In this document: positions 19,914 through 29,207 of the stretch, piece by piece
Layout: every line of letters starts with the position of its first letter
Position numbering within the stretch: position 1 is the stretch's first letter
Assembly (NCBI GenBank): GCA_018267575.1
Contig: JAFDYF010000001.1
Coordinates: forward strand, 62,001 to 126,000
DNA: 64,000 nt
Origin: Bacteroidota bacterium
GTDB taxonomy: Bacteria; Bacteroidota; Bacteroidia; Chitinophagales; Chitinophagaceae
Direction of reading: 5' to 3'
Notes under the pieces: model-generated
Databases searched by the model: none
What the model saw: the letters and a program-made list of their open reading frames with translations, nothing else
What the model was told of the DNA's origin: nothing
Program-made: the position numbers and the translations under genes

Positions 19914-22151
19914 ATGAAAAAGATCATCAACATAAATTTTCACGGCAGGGTGGTTCCCATTGAGGAATCTGCCTATGATATCCTGAAACAATATGTGGAT
20001 AGCCTCCGGAAATATTTTGCAAACGAAGAAGGACGCGATGAGATTATTAATGATATAGAAAACCGCTTTGCAGAACTTTTTTCCGAAAAACTGAAAAAAG
20101 ATGCCAACTGCATTACCGATGATGATGTAAACAGCATCATTACCAGCATGGGCAGACCGGCCGATTTTGAGGCTGCGGATGCCGACAGTGGCATTGGCTC
20201 TTCTACCGAAGAAAAAAAGCAATCGGAAGGAAGTGAGCAATCACAAAAAATCTATACGTCTACCATCCCAACAAGCCGCGGAAGGCTTTACCGCAACGAG
20301 GATGACAAGATATTGGGTGGTGTATGTAGCGGTTTGGCCAATTATCTGGGCATCGATCCAGTGATTATCAGGATTATTTTCGTTTTCCTTTTTGCTCCCT
20401 TGATCTGGGTATATGTACTGCTTTGGATCATCGTGCCTTCAAAATCAATGGCATCCAATATCACCAAAAGGTTGTTCAGAAGTTCTGACGATCGTGTGAT
20501 CGGGGGTGTGGCCGGCGGTTTGGCAGCCTATTTCAATATCCAGGTTTGGATACCCCGCTTGATTTTTGCACTGCCGTTTATTTTGGGCATTGCCTCTGGT
20601 CTATTCCATATGACTTTCTGGAATTGGGACTGGGACTGGGATTTTGGGCCCCGCTTTATTTCCGGTGGCTTGGGCGGCACCTTGATCTTTGCCTATATCA
20701 TATTATGGATTGTAGTGCCCGTGGCCACTACCGCCTCCGAAAAGTTGGAAATGCGTGGTGAAAGGGTAGACCTCAACTCCATTGCCAGCACCATTAAAGA
20801 GGATCTGGAAGGGTTTAAAGGAAGAGCAGAAAAAATGGGAAAAGACTTTAAAGAGAATGCGCAAAAATTTGGGGAAGAAATAAAAACCACCGCACAGGCA
20901 AAAAGTCAAGCCTTTGCCTATGAAATGGGACAAAGAAGAAGAGGTGGCGGTTATGGTTTGGGGCATGTGATTGGTGTTTTATTCAAAGCTTTCTTTCTGT
21001 TCATTGCTGGTATTGTGGCCATTTCATTATTCATTGCCTTGATTGCTATTTTGTTCGGCGGCATGGCAGTGATGCCTTTCAAGAATTTCATTTTTGATGG
21101 GGTTGGTCAAAATATGTTGGCGTGGACAAGCTTAGTACTGGTGATGGGCATCCCTATCTTGGCTTTGATCACTTGGTTGATCAGGCGTATCATGGGTGCT
21201 CGGTCCCGCAACCATTACCTTGGGTATGTATTTGCCAGTCTTTGGATCATCGGGATTGTTTCTTTTTTCTTTTTGGTCAGTTCTTTCACCCGCAATTTCA
21301 GGGCTAAGGATTTCGTCGAAGAAAATGTGGAAATCATTCAACCCAAATCAGGTAAATTCTATGTTGATGAAATGAATGGTTTGAGCGTTCGCCATTATTA
21401 TTCGCGCCATTGGGGGATGAATTGGGACAATGATTGGCCTCTGTACGGGGATAATTTTGATAGCCTTTTGTTGAACACGGTTAAGCTAAAAATTGTACAA
21501 AGCAAGGATACAGCCTTCCATGTACACCGCATTAAACTGAGCCGTGGTTATACCACTGCCCAAGCTCGGGAACTCGCTAACAAAATAAGCTTCGATGTAA
21601 CCCAACAAGATAGCTTGCTGCTATTGCCAAGAGGTTTTGGTGTTGGCCAACATGAAAAATTCAGGAACCAGCAAGTATTGCTTATTGTGGAAGTACCTGT
21701 TGGCAAAAAGATTGAAATGTCAAATGACATTAATAATTACAGTTGGTTTAATTTTCATATGAGAGGTCCGCATGGTTTTGGGTATGTCAATGACGATGAC
21801 GAATTCGATGATTGGTCCGATAGCTATAGCTGGAGAGCTGGGATAGAATATATCATGACAAAAAATGGTCTGAAAAGAACGGATAATAGGAGCGACGAGG
21901 ATAATAATGATGACAACGAGGAGTTCAATAACAAACCCACCCCACCCGCCTCGCCTGCTGGTAATGAAAAAGGATATCGGTACAAAGGATATGCTGATTC
22001 TACCAAAATAAAGAATAGCAAAGAACCTGTAAAAAAGATCGATAACGGTTCTCCACAAAAACCCATTGCTTCCATTGACAATACTGACCAAGAAAGCAGC
22101 GATGAAAAAACACCAATCGTTACCTATTTTCTATCGAAAATTTTCCAATAA
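19914..22151 (+). CDS. PspC-domain membrane protein with two PspC modules
   Basis: The 745-residue protein has a cytoplasmic N-terminal part (about 1-110), then two PspC modules. The first is DDKILGGVCSGLANYLGID with the helix IIRIIFVFLFAPLIWVYVLL; the second is DDRVIGGVAGGLAAYFNI with paired helices. A charged linker and several further membrane helices follow to about residue 465. A large soluble C-terminal domain ends in a low-complexity acidic/proline tail. PspC proteins respond to cell-envelope stress in enterobacteria; here the role is inferred. No pspA homologue is adjacent. A hairpin terminator follows at 22242. Confidence 0.9.
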   Translation: MKKIININFHGRVVPIEESAYDILKQYVDSLRKYFANEEGRDEIINDIENRFAELFSEKLKKDANCITDDDVNSIITSMGRPADFEAADADSGIGSSTEEKKQSEGSEQSQKIYTSTIPTSRGRLYRNEDDKILGGVCSGLANYLGIDPVIIRIIFVFLFAPLIWVYVLLWIIVPSKSMASNITKRLFRSSDDRVIGGVAGGLAAYFNIQVWIPRLIFALPFILGIASGLFHMTFWNWDWDWDFGPRFISGGLGGTLIFAYIILWIVVPVATTASEKLEMRGERVDLNSIASTIKEDLEGFKGRAEKMGKDFKENAQKFGEEIKTTAQAKSQAFAYEMGQRRRGGGYGLGHVIGVLFKAFFLFIAGIVAISLFIALIAILFGGMAVMPFKNFIFDGVGQNMLAWTSLVLVMGIPILALITWLIRRIMGARSRNHYLGYVFASLWIIGIVSFFFLVSSFTRNFRAKDFVEENVEIIQPKSGKFYVDEMNGLSVRHYYSRHWGMNWDNDWPLYGDNFDSLLLNTVKLKIVQSKDTAFHVHRIKLSRGYTTAQARELANKISFDVTQQDSLLLLPRGFGVGQHEKFRNQQVLLIVEVPVGKKIEMSNDINNYSWFNFHMRGPHGFGYVNDDDEFDDWSDSYSWRAGIEYIMTKNGLKRTDNRSDEDNNDDNEEFNNKPTPPASPAGNEKGYRYKGYADSTKIKNSKEPVKKIDNGSPQKPIASIDNTDQESSDEKTPIVTYFLSKIFQ

Positions 22152-22241
22152 TAATTATGAGCCTGCTAAGAATATGTTCAAGATAAAGCAGCCAATAGGC
22201 AGGTACACATAACCCTACCTGTTGGTTGAAGTTGGAACAGG

Positions 22242-22272
22242 GCCCCATGCCGAAAGGCGGGGGCTCTTTTTT
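22242..22272 (+). terminator. Rho-independent terminator after padR-pspC
   Basis: GCCCC-AT-GCC-GAAA-GGC-G-GGGGC folds into a strong two-part stem with a GAAA tetraloop and is followed by CTCTTTTTTA. It lies 90 bases after the pspC-type gene. Confidence 0.8.
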
Positions 22273-22382
22273 ATTTTACAATAGTTTATGGAATGTCTTT
22301 TATGCATCGAAGTGTTAAAAAGCTTGGGTATTGATATTTTATTTTGGTTAAAAGCAATGGAATGATGCACAAAAAATCCGCT

Positions 22383-22391
22383 TACATTTGC
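22383..22391 (+). promoter_or_regulatory. -7 promoter box of gcvT
   Basis: TACATTTGC fits TAnnTTTGC and ends 15 bases before the gcvT ATG at 22407. No clear -33 partner is visible. Confidence 0.55.
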
Positions 22392-22406
22392 AGCTATTAA
22401 ACACAC

Positions 22407-23495
22407 ATGATGAAAGCAACCCCTTTTACTGAAAAACACATTGCCCTCGGGGCAAAAATGGCCGAATTTGCTGGTTATAATATGCCTATCAGTTATACCG
22501 GCATCAACGACGAACATGCAGCCGTGCGCAACAATGCGGGGGTTTTTGATGTGAGCCATATGGGAGAATTCGTTTTAAAAGGTCCTGATGCACTGGATCT
22601 GATACAGCGTGTTACCAGCAATGATGCTTCCAAGCTCCGCAACGGCATGGCCCAGTACAGTTGTTTCCCAAACAATAATGCTGGCATTGTGGATGACCTG
22701 CTGGTATATTGTATTGAGGAAAACAAGGTATACATGCTCGTGGTTAATGCTTCCAATATTGAAAAAGATTGGGATTGGGTAAAACAGCACAATACCAAGA
22801 ATGTGGAGATGCACAATATTTCGGACAAGACCTGTCTTTTGGCCATACAAGGTCCGAATGCTACCAAAATATTGCAGTCGTTAACGGATATGGATATCCT
22901 GAATTTGAAATATTACACTTTTGTAAAAGGCATATTTGCTGGGGTTGAAAATGTGTTGGTCAGCGCAACCGGATATACTGGAGCTGGCGGGGTGGAAATC
23001 TATTTTGAAAACAAAGGGACAGATGCTGAAAAAATATGGAACGCTATTTTTGAAGCTGGAAAGGCACAAGGCATCAAGCCCATAGGCTTGGGCGCTCGTG
23101 ACACGCTCCGTCTGGAAATGGGCTACTGCCTCTATGGAAATGATATAGATGATACCACTTCTCCTTTGGAAGGCGGGCTGGGCTGGATCACTAAATTTTC
23201 AAAAGATTTTACAGCCAAAAAAATCCTGGAAGAACAAAAAGCAGCGGGTGTACAACGTAAACTGGTCGGATTTGAGATGATTGATAAAGGAATACCCAGG
23301 CACGATTATGAAATAAAGGATTTTTCAGGTACTCCCATCGGCAAAGTGACTTCTGGCACCCAGTCCCCAACCCTAGGCAAAGCCATCGGTCTGGGTTATG
23401 TGAGCACCGCTTTCTCCGATTTGGATACCCAAATCTATATCAAAGTGAGAGACAAACTGTTGTTGGCAAAAGTAGTCAGACTCCCTTTTTGCTGA
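22407..23495 (+). CDS. gcvT: Glycine cleavage system aminomethyltransferase (T protein)
   Basis: GcvT transfers the methylene group from the lipoyl arm of H protein to tetrahydrofolate. The family landmarks are all present: [22 protein letters not shown], the folate-binding region with [18 protein letters not shown] and the C-terminal barrel domain with [19 protein letters not shown]. At 362 residues it is full length. Two consecutive ATG codons start it. gcvH and gcvP are not in the window, so the system is dispersed, as often in this phylum. Confidence 0.96.
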   Translation: MMKATPFTEKHIALGAKMAEFAGYNMPISYTGINDEHAAVRNNAGVFDVSHMGEFVLKGPDALDLIQRVTSNDASKLRNGMAQYSCFPNNNAGIVDDLLVYCIEENKVYMLVVNASNIEKDWDWVKQHNTKNVEMHNISDKTCLLAIQGPNATKILQSLTDMDILNLKYYTFVKGIFAGVENVLVSATGYTGAGGVEIYFENKGTDAEKIWNAIFEAGKAQGIKPIGLGARDTLRLEMGYCLYGNDIDDTTSPLEGGLGWITKFSKDFTAKKILEEQKAAGVQRKLVGFEMIDKGIPRHDYEIKDFSGTPIGKVTSGTQSPTLGKAIGLGYVSTAFSDLDTQIYIKVRDKLLLAKVVRLPFC

Positions 23496-23567
23496 TTATT
23501 GGTTGGGTTTTAAAAAGTGGAACGGTTTTTTCTTTCAAAGACCTGCAAATATGTCTACCCGAAGAAT

Positions 23568-24041
23568 ATGCCGATTATTCATCTAACAACTTTTATCGCA
23601 GCGCCCATTGAAAGGGTCTTTGATCTCAGCAGGAGTATCGACCTGCACAAAAAATCAATGATACATACCAACGAGCAGGCGGTAGCAGGCACAACTACAG
23701 GTCTTATCAATGAAAGCGAAACCGTTACCTGGAAGGCTAAACATGTTTTCAAAACAAGGGTGCTCCGTGTAAAAATCACAGCCATGCAACAGCCCTTTTC
23801 ATTTACAGATGAAATGCTGGATGGTGATTTTAAAAGCATGAAACACGAACACCACTTCAAGAAAATCCAGAACGGCACTTTTATGATCGATCTATTAAAC
23901 TATAGTAGTCCTTTTGGCGGCATCGGTTGGATATTGGACAAATACTATTTGGCCGACTACATGAAAAAACTGATCGAGCAAAGAAATGCCGTCATCAAAG
24001 AATATGCAGAAACGGATAAATGGAAGTTTATTTTGGAGTAG
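23568..24041 (+). CDS. SRPBCC-superfamily ligand-binding protein
   Basis: From the ATG at 23568 the protein starts MPIIHLTTFIAAPIERVFDL, the usual entry of the START/SRPBCC helix-grip fold, with SRSIDLHKKSM after it. The fold's C-terminal half contains FSFTDEMLDGDFKSMKHEH and a last long helix (YMKKLIEQRNAVIKEYA). Related proteins are sometimes labelled cell-division inhibitor-like, but the sequence alone only says that it can bind a hydrophobic ligand. It follows gcvT by about 70 bases and may be read from the same transcript. Confidence 0.82.
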   Translation: MPIIHLTTFIAAPIERVFDLSRSIDLHKKSMIHTNEQAVAGTTTGLINESETVTWKAKHVFKTRVLRVKITAMQQPFSFTDEMLDGDFKSMKHEHHFKKIQNGTFMIDLLNYSSPFGGIGWILDKYYLADYMKKLIEQRNAVIKEYAETDKWKFILE

Positions 24042-24183
24042 CGAGCTACAAACCAAGGCCTGGAACCAAGTCGTTTTTACTATTTCATAATTATTTTTTT
24101 GAATACTATTTCTGGTTTGTACAATTAACTTGATTTTAAATCCTTCCCTAAGTTGTCATTATACAGAATAAAAATCTATCCGC

Positions 24184-24192
24184 TACATTTGC
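24184..24192 (+). promoter_or_regulatory. -7 promoter box of comB
   Basis: TACATTTGC, 15 bases before the ATG at 24208, fits the Bacteroidota -7 consensus. The same element and spacing precede gcvT. Confidence 0.55.
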
Positions 24193-24207
24193 AAATTATT
24201 CACTACG

Positions 24208-24960
24208 ATGACAAACCAGAAACCCGATTTATATACTTCTCTTTCGCCTGCATTATTACATTTATACAATCTCAACAACGCGATAGTGGTTATTATTGAT
24301 GTGTTACGTGCCACTACAACCATTGCCACCGCACTCGAAAATGGCGCTAAATGTGTAATCCCGGTTGACAGTGTTGCCAAGTGCATTGAATTAGGAAAAC
24401 AGATCGACTCTATTACTGCTGGCGAAAGGGATGGGAAAATAGCGGAGGGCCTGCAGCATGGCAATTCTCCCTTTGAATACCCAAAAGAATTTGTGGCCGG
24501 GAAAACATTGGTACTTACTACCACCAATGGTACAAGACTATTGCATATGGCCTTGGATAATGGGGCCGAAACTATTATCACAGGAGCCTTTGCCAATCTG
24601 GATGTGCTGTGCGATTATCTACTATCGCAAAACCATAATGTGATTCTTGGTTGTGCGGCCTGGAAAAACAAAGTAAACCTAGAAGACCTTCTTTTTGCGG
24701 GAGCAGTCATCCATCGTATAAAAGAAAATTTCTCAATCAATTGCGATTCCTCACAAATAGCGGAAACGATTTACCTCGAAGCAAAAAATGACCTGTTTGG
24801 CTTTATTCAGGAAAAAAATGCCTCACATTATCACCGACTAAAGGATTTTGGTCTGGAAAAAGATATCAGATTCTGCCTTACCCCAAACACCGCTTCGGTT
24901 TTGCCATTTTATCGTGAAGGTAAATTGATTGCCCATAAAAATGAGGCGACTTCTCCATAA
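24208..24960 (+). CDS. comB: 2-phosphosulfolactate phosphatase (ComB family)
   Basis: ComB removes phosphate from (R)-2-phospho-3-sulfolactate, giving sulfolactate, a step first described in coenzyme M synthesis. The family motifs are visible: VIIDVLRATTTIATALENGA, GERDGKIAEGLQHGNSP, LTTTNGTR and NLEDLLFAGAVI. Its 250 residues match the usual length. No comA or sulfolactate dehydrogenase is adjacent. In Bacteroidota, which do not make coenzyme M for methanogenesis, it may feed sulfopyruvate and cysteate into sulfonolipids, but this is inference. feoB begins 60 bases downstream. Confidence 0.88.
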   Translation: MTNQKPDLYTSLSPALLHLYNLNNAIVVIIDVLRATTTIATALENGAKCVIPVDSVAKCIELGKQIDSITAGERDGKIAEGLQHGNSPFEYPKEFVAGKTLVLTTTNGTRLLHMALDNGAETIITGAFANLDVLCDYLLSQNHNVILGCAAWKNKVNLEDLLFAGAVIHRIKENFSINCDSSQIAETIYLEAKNDLFGFIQEKNASHYHRLKDFGLEKDIRFCLTPNTASVLPFYREGKLIAHKNEATSP

Positions 24961-25020
24961 GACTCCCGATTTCGTAAGCCTAGTTTCCATTTACACATTA
25001 TTTTTGTAGACTATAGCTAC

Positions 25021-27144
25021 TTGAAAAAAGATATTCTCAATATTGCGTTAGTGGGTAACCCCAACAGTGGCAAAAGCTCTTTGTTCAATTCATTAACGGG
25101 GCTGAACCAAAAAGTGGGCAATTTCCCGGGGGTGACGGTCGATAAAAAATCGGGCAATGCTTATTTGTCAAAGGACCTTCAGGTGACCATTACCGATTTA
25201 CCGGGCACCTATAGCCTTTATCCCAAACGTGCCGATGAATGGGTAACCTATAAGGTATTGATTGGGCAGGATTCGGAACCCAAACCCGATATGGTGGTAC
25301 TGCTGGTTGATGCCAGCAACCTGAAACGGAACCTGCTGTTTTGTTCTCAAATCATCGACTTGAAAATATCTGTGGTTATTGCATTAACGATGATGGATCT
25401 GGCAAGTAAAAAAGGGATTGAATTGGATATTGCTGGTCTGGAAATTGAACTGGGCGTTCCCGTGATTCCTGTAAACCCAAGGAAAAACAAAGGTATTCCA
25501 GAGCTGAAAAAAACGATTTTGCAATTGGTACAGCAACCGAACATGTTGGTGCCAAATGATTTTATTGTTTCCCGCGAGTTGGCTGAAACGGCAGTCAGTG
25601 ATGTTAAAAACCTTTTCCCAAATATCAGTGATTATACAGCCATACATTATCTGATCAATCACGAGCATTTCGATTTTAAAAAAAATATTCAGGATTCCAT
25701 CGAAAATATAGAGTCGGCCAATGGTTTCAACCATACCCGCATTCAGGCAGAGGAAATCATGCAGCGTTATGCCCGCATCAAACAGATTATGCAGCACAAT
25801 GTATCCGAACCAGATCCTTTACAAAAAGCTTTGTTCACCGAAAGATTGGATGCGGTGCTGCTCAACCGCCGCTGGGGTTACCTAATATTATTGCTTGTTT
25901 TGTTTCTGTTGTTCCAATGTGTTTTCTGGATTGCCCAGTTCCCCATGGATGCTATTGATTGGACTTTTTCGCAATTCAATAGTTGGTTGAGCAATCTGTT
26001 GCCGCAAGGTTGGTTTGCCAATCTGCTCATCAATGGTATATTGGCGGGTCTAGGTGGCATCTTGGTTTTTGTACCACAGATAATGATTTTGTTTGGGCTC
26101 ATTACCGTTCTGGAAGACACGGGGTACATGGCCCGTATCAGTTTTTTAACGGACAAGCTCATGCGAAAAGTGGGGCTCAATGGCAAAAGTGTGATGCCCA
26201 TGATCAGCGGCTTTGCCTGTGCCGTACCAGCTATTATGAGCACTCGCAATATCGAAAACAAGAAAGAAAGACTGCTCACCATTCTTATCACCCCACTAAT
26301 GAGCTGTAGTGCTCGGCTACCAGTGTACACCATTTTAATTGCCTTGGTGATACCTAAAAAACTGGTATTGGGTTTTATCAGCTTGCAAGGTTTGGTGATG
26401 ATGGGTTTGTATATCATGAGCTTTGTTATGGCATTGGTGGTTTCCTATGTAGCTAAATGGTTCATCAAATTGCAGGAAAAAAGCTTTTTCATTCTTGAAC
26501 TGCCGACTTATCGTGCACCCAGATGGAAAAATGTAGCGGTCACCATGGTCAACAAGGCCAAAATATTTGTACGGGATGCAGGAAAAATTATTATGGTGAT
26601 CAGCCTGATATTATGGGCATTGAGCAGCTATGGCCCCAAAAGCAAAATGCAGGCGGTGGCTGACGAGTACAATAAACAAGAACAGCAAAACCCACAACAG
26701 GCAAAACAGATTGAACAACAAAAACAGGCTGCACTACTTGCCAATTCCTATGCAGGCATTTTGGGAAAAGCAATTGAACCGGTGATCACCCCATTGGGTT
26801 ATGATTGGAAAATTGGTATTGCGCTCATTACTTCCTTCGCTGCCCGGGAGGTATTTGTTGGCACCATGGCTACTTTATATAGTGTGGAAGGGGGTAAGGA
26901 CGCGGATCAACAAACACTGCGTCAGCGTATGGACTTGGCCAAAAAAGCAGATGGCAGTAAAGTATATACACTCGCCACGGGGGTTTCCCTATTGATATTT
27001 TATATGCTCGCAATGCAATGTATGAGCACATTGGCCGTGGTAAAAAGGGAAACCCGTTCCTGGAAATGGCCCACCATTCAATTGTTGTATATGACAGGGC
27101 TTGCTTATGTGATGAGCCTCATCGCATACCAATTATTAAAATAA
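25021..27144 (+). CDS. feoB: Ferrous iron transporter FeoB
   Basis: FeoB imports Fe2+ across the inner membrane. An N-terminal G domain has GNPNSGKS (G1), GNFPGVTVD (switch I) and DLPGTYSL (G3). A helical guanine-dissociation-inhibitor-like region follows. The membrane part has two Gate-type repeats: DTGYMARISFL with GFACAVPAIMSTR, then ITSFAAREVFVGTMATLYS. The reading frame appears to begin with TTG at 25021, as no ATG lies upstream in frame and MKKDILNIALVGNPNSG is a normal N-terminus. feoA is not adjacent; a candidate lies 36 kb away at 63626. Confidence 0.96.
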   Translation: MKKDILNIALVGNPNSGKSSLFNSLTGLNQKVGNFPGVTVDKKSGNAYLSKDLQVTITDLPGTYSLYPKRADEWVTYKVLIGQDSEPKPDMVVLLVDASNLKRNLLFCSQIIDLKISVVIALTMMDLASKKGIELDIAGLEIELGVPVIPVNPRKNKGIPELKKTILQLVQQPNMLVPNDFIVSRELAETAVSDVKNLFPNISDYTAIHYLINHEHFDFKKNIQDSIENIESANGFNHTRIQAEEIMQRYARIKQIMQHNVSEPDPLQKALFTERLDAVLLNRRWGYLILLLVLFLLFQCVFWIAQFPMDAIDWTFSQFNSWLSNLLPQGWFANLLINGILAGLGGILVFVPQIMILFGLITVLEDTGYMARISFLTDKLMRKVGLNGKSVMPMISGFACAVPAIMSTRNIENKKERLLTILITPLMSCSARLPVYTILIALVIPKKLVLGFISLQGLVMMGLYIMSFVMALVVSYVAKWFIKLQEKSFFILELPTYRAPRWKNVAVTMVNKAKIFVRDAGKIIMVISLILWALSSYGPKSKMQAVADEYNKQEQQNPQQAKQIEQQKQAALLANSYAGILGKAIEPVITPLGYDWKIGIALITSFAAREVFVGTMATLYSVEGGKDADQQTLRQRMDLAKKADGSKVYTLATGVSLLIFYMLAMQCMSTLAVVKRETRSWKWPTIQLLYMTGLAYVMSLIAYQLLK

Positions 27145-27768
27145 TCAAGGTTTTAATTCCTCACCAAGTATATCTGACAGCTCCTTTTTAAATTGTTCGG
27201 GCGATTGAAAATGGATGGTTTGGAAACCCAGCTCCTTGGCGGGCACCAGATTGCGAAGATTATCGTCAATATAAACAGCATGGCTAGGGTCAATGCCAAA
27301 GCGGTGTATCAGTAATTCATATATCTCTGCATAAGGTTTTCTCATCTTCTCTTCACCGGAAACCAACCTGCCGTGAAACCAATGCAGGAAATCATAACGG
27401 TCAAGTGCCACCGGAAATGTTTCCGCACTCCAGTTGGTCAAAGCAAACAGTCGGTAATCGTCTTTATGCTTAAGATGTTTCAAAACATCCACCGTTTCAT
27501 TTATAGGACCACCGAGCATCTCTTCCCAACGGTCATAGTAAATCCGGATGTTTTTTTCATGTTCAGGGAATTTTTTTACCAGGTCCTCTGTGGCCTGTTG
27601 CAAGCTTCTGCCCGCATCTTGCTCTTCGTTCCAATCTGATGTACAAATATTTTTATAAAACCAGCGCATCTCTTCCTCATTGTCAAAAACTTTCTTGAAC
27701 ACATAATCAGGGTTCCAATCAATCAGTACACCGCCCAAATCAAAAACAATCGTATCAATCTTGTTCAT
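27145..27768 (-). CDS. HAD-superfamily phosphatase (YihX-like)
   Basis: All four HAD motifs are visible: FDLGGVLIDW (nucleophile Asp and acid Asp replaced by the YihX-type spacing), ALTNWSAE (motif II), the lysine of EEKMRKPYAEIY (motif III) and YIDDNLRNL (motif IV). A helical cap lies between motifs I and II. The 207 residues fit the class of small sugar-phosphate or nucleotide phosphatases; the substrate is not predictable. It converges on feoB end to end and lies 29 bases downstream of the aminotransferase gene, so the two may form one transcript. Confidence 0.88.
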   Translation of the reverse strand: MNKIDTIVFDLGGVLIDWNPDYVFKKVFDNEEEMRWFYKNICTSDWNEEQDAGRSLQQATEDLVKKFPEHEKNIRIYYDRWEEMLGGPINETVDVLKHLKHKDDYRLFALTNWSAETFPVALDRYDFLHWFHGRLVSGEEKMRKPYAEIYELLIHRFGIDPSHAVYIDDNLRNLVPAKELGFQTIHFQSPEQFKKELSDILGEELKP

Positions 27769-27797
27769 ATTTAATCATTAATATATTTCCAATGCTG

Positions 27798-28943
27798 CTA
27801 TTTAATTTTTAAGAGCCTTTCTACGGCCATTTCCAATGTTTCTCTTTTTTTCGAAAAACAAAACCGGATTACTTTATGGTCGGTTTCCGATTGGTAAAAA
27901 GCCGATACTGGTATGGCAGCCACGCCATATTCTTTAGTCATCCGGATTGCAAAATCCTTTTCGCTTTCATCACTGATCTGATCATAACGATAAAGCTGAA
28001 AATAACTCCCATGACTTGGCAAAGGAGTGAATTTCGTTTGTTCCATCAATTGCTGGAAATAATCCCGCTTCTCCTGCATCATCCCGCCCAACAATACATA
28101 TGAATCCTTTTTTTGCAAAAAAGAAGCCAATGCCACTTGCGTTGGCGAATGGCAACTAAAGCAGTTGAACTGGTGCACTTTCCTGAACTCTTCCATCCAT
28201 TCGGGAGGGCTGATGCAATAACCCATTTTCCATCCTGTGCAATGGTACACTTTACCAAAGGAAAAACAAACAAAGCTTCTTTTCATCAAGTGTGGGTAAC
28301 GAAGCATGGACTGGTGTGGCAACCCATCAAAAATAAGATGCTCATACACTTCGTCCGATAGGATAAATATATCCGTACCTTTAACGATGCTGCTCAATTG
28401 GTCAATATCCTCCTCGCTCAAAACAGCCCCTGTAGGATTGTGCGGCGAGTTCAACATAATCATTCGCGTTTTGGGACTGATCTTTTCCCTTACTAAATCC
28501 CAATCAATCCCATAGCTGGGAAATTTTAGATTGATTCGTACAGGTACAGCACCATTCACTTCTATATTGGGAATATAACTATCATAAGCCGGCTCAAAAA
28601 CAATCACTTCATCTCCTGGTCGCAAAACTGTTGTCAGTGCTGTGTAAATGGCATAGGTGCCACCCGGCGTAATAGTGATTTGCGATTGGGCATCAACGTT
28701 TGTTTGGTATAAAAAAGAAATTTTTTCAGCAATCGCTTCACGTAAAGGCAAATATCCCTGCATGGGCACATATTGGTTAAACCCATTTTCCATCGCCCTG
28801 TTCACCAGCGAGATCAAACCCTCTTCCATAGGGAAATCGGGAAATCCCTGACCAAGGTTGATAGCCTGGTGAGTACTGGCCAATGCGCTCATCACCGTAA
28901 AAATGGTGGTTCCCACATTTGGGAGTTTCGATTCGATCTGCAA
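27798..28943 (-). CDS. PLP-dependent aminotransferase, methionine aminotransferase type
   Basis: Fold-type I class I aminotransferase of 381 residues. The PLP lysine lies in SFGKVYHCTGWKMGY, and LNSPHNPTGAV and SDEVYEHLIF supply the ring-binding residues. The N-terminus SKLPNVGTTIFTVMSALA and QGFPDFPM is typical of the YbdL-like methionine aminotransferases, which return 2-oxo-4-methylthiobutyrate to methionine. The start seems to be TTG at 28943; there is no in-frame ATG upstream before a stop. Confidence 0.9.
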   Translation of the reverse strand: MQIESKLPNVGTTIFTVMSALASTHQAINLGQGFPDFPMEEGLISLVNRAMENGFNQYVPMQGYLPLREAIAEKISFLYQTNVDAQSQITITPGGTYAIYTALTTVLRPGDEVIVFEPAYDSYIPNIEVNGAVPVRINLKFPSYGIDWDLVREKISPKTRMIMLNSPHNPTGAVLSEEDIDQLSSIVKGTDIFILSDEVYEHLIFDGLPHQSMLRYPHLMKRSFVCFSFGKVYHCTGWKMGYCISPPEWMEEFRKVHQFNCFSCHSPTQVALASFLQKKDSYVLLGGMMQEKRDYFQQLMEQTKFTPLPSHGSYFQLYRYDQISDESEKDFAIRMTKEYGVAAIPVSAFYQSETDHKVIRFCFSKKRETLEMAVERLLKIK

Positions 28944-29207
28944 CGGAAGATTTTAAAAAATGATAAATGAATACGTAAATTTAGTTGCATTTTAATGATA
29001 TTATATTTTTCGCTCGCTATAATCACAGAAAATAAAAAATATCTTATCTTCACAAAACATTTCTTGCTTTATTGCCCGTTTGCGGCACACCATTAATGGC
29101 TAACCGATAATCCATTAAACCATTTCCGAAGACTATTTAGAAGTCAACTAGAAAAAGGATTTGAAACCTTTTCTAAAAGCTGTGTTTATTAGTTAAATCA
29201 TAAGCAA

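Noticed and set aside
29150..29174. Hairpin AGAAAAAGG / CCTTTTCT before the HNH gene
   Set aside because: It has a bulge, only A-T-rich pairing and no T run; likely chance in AT-rich DNA.
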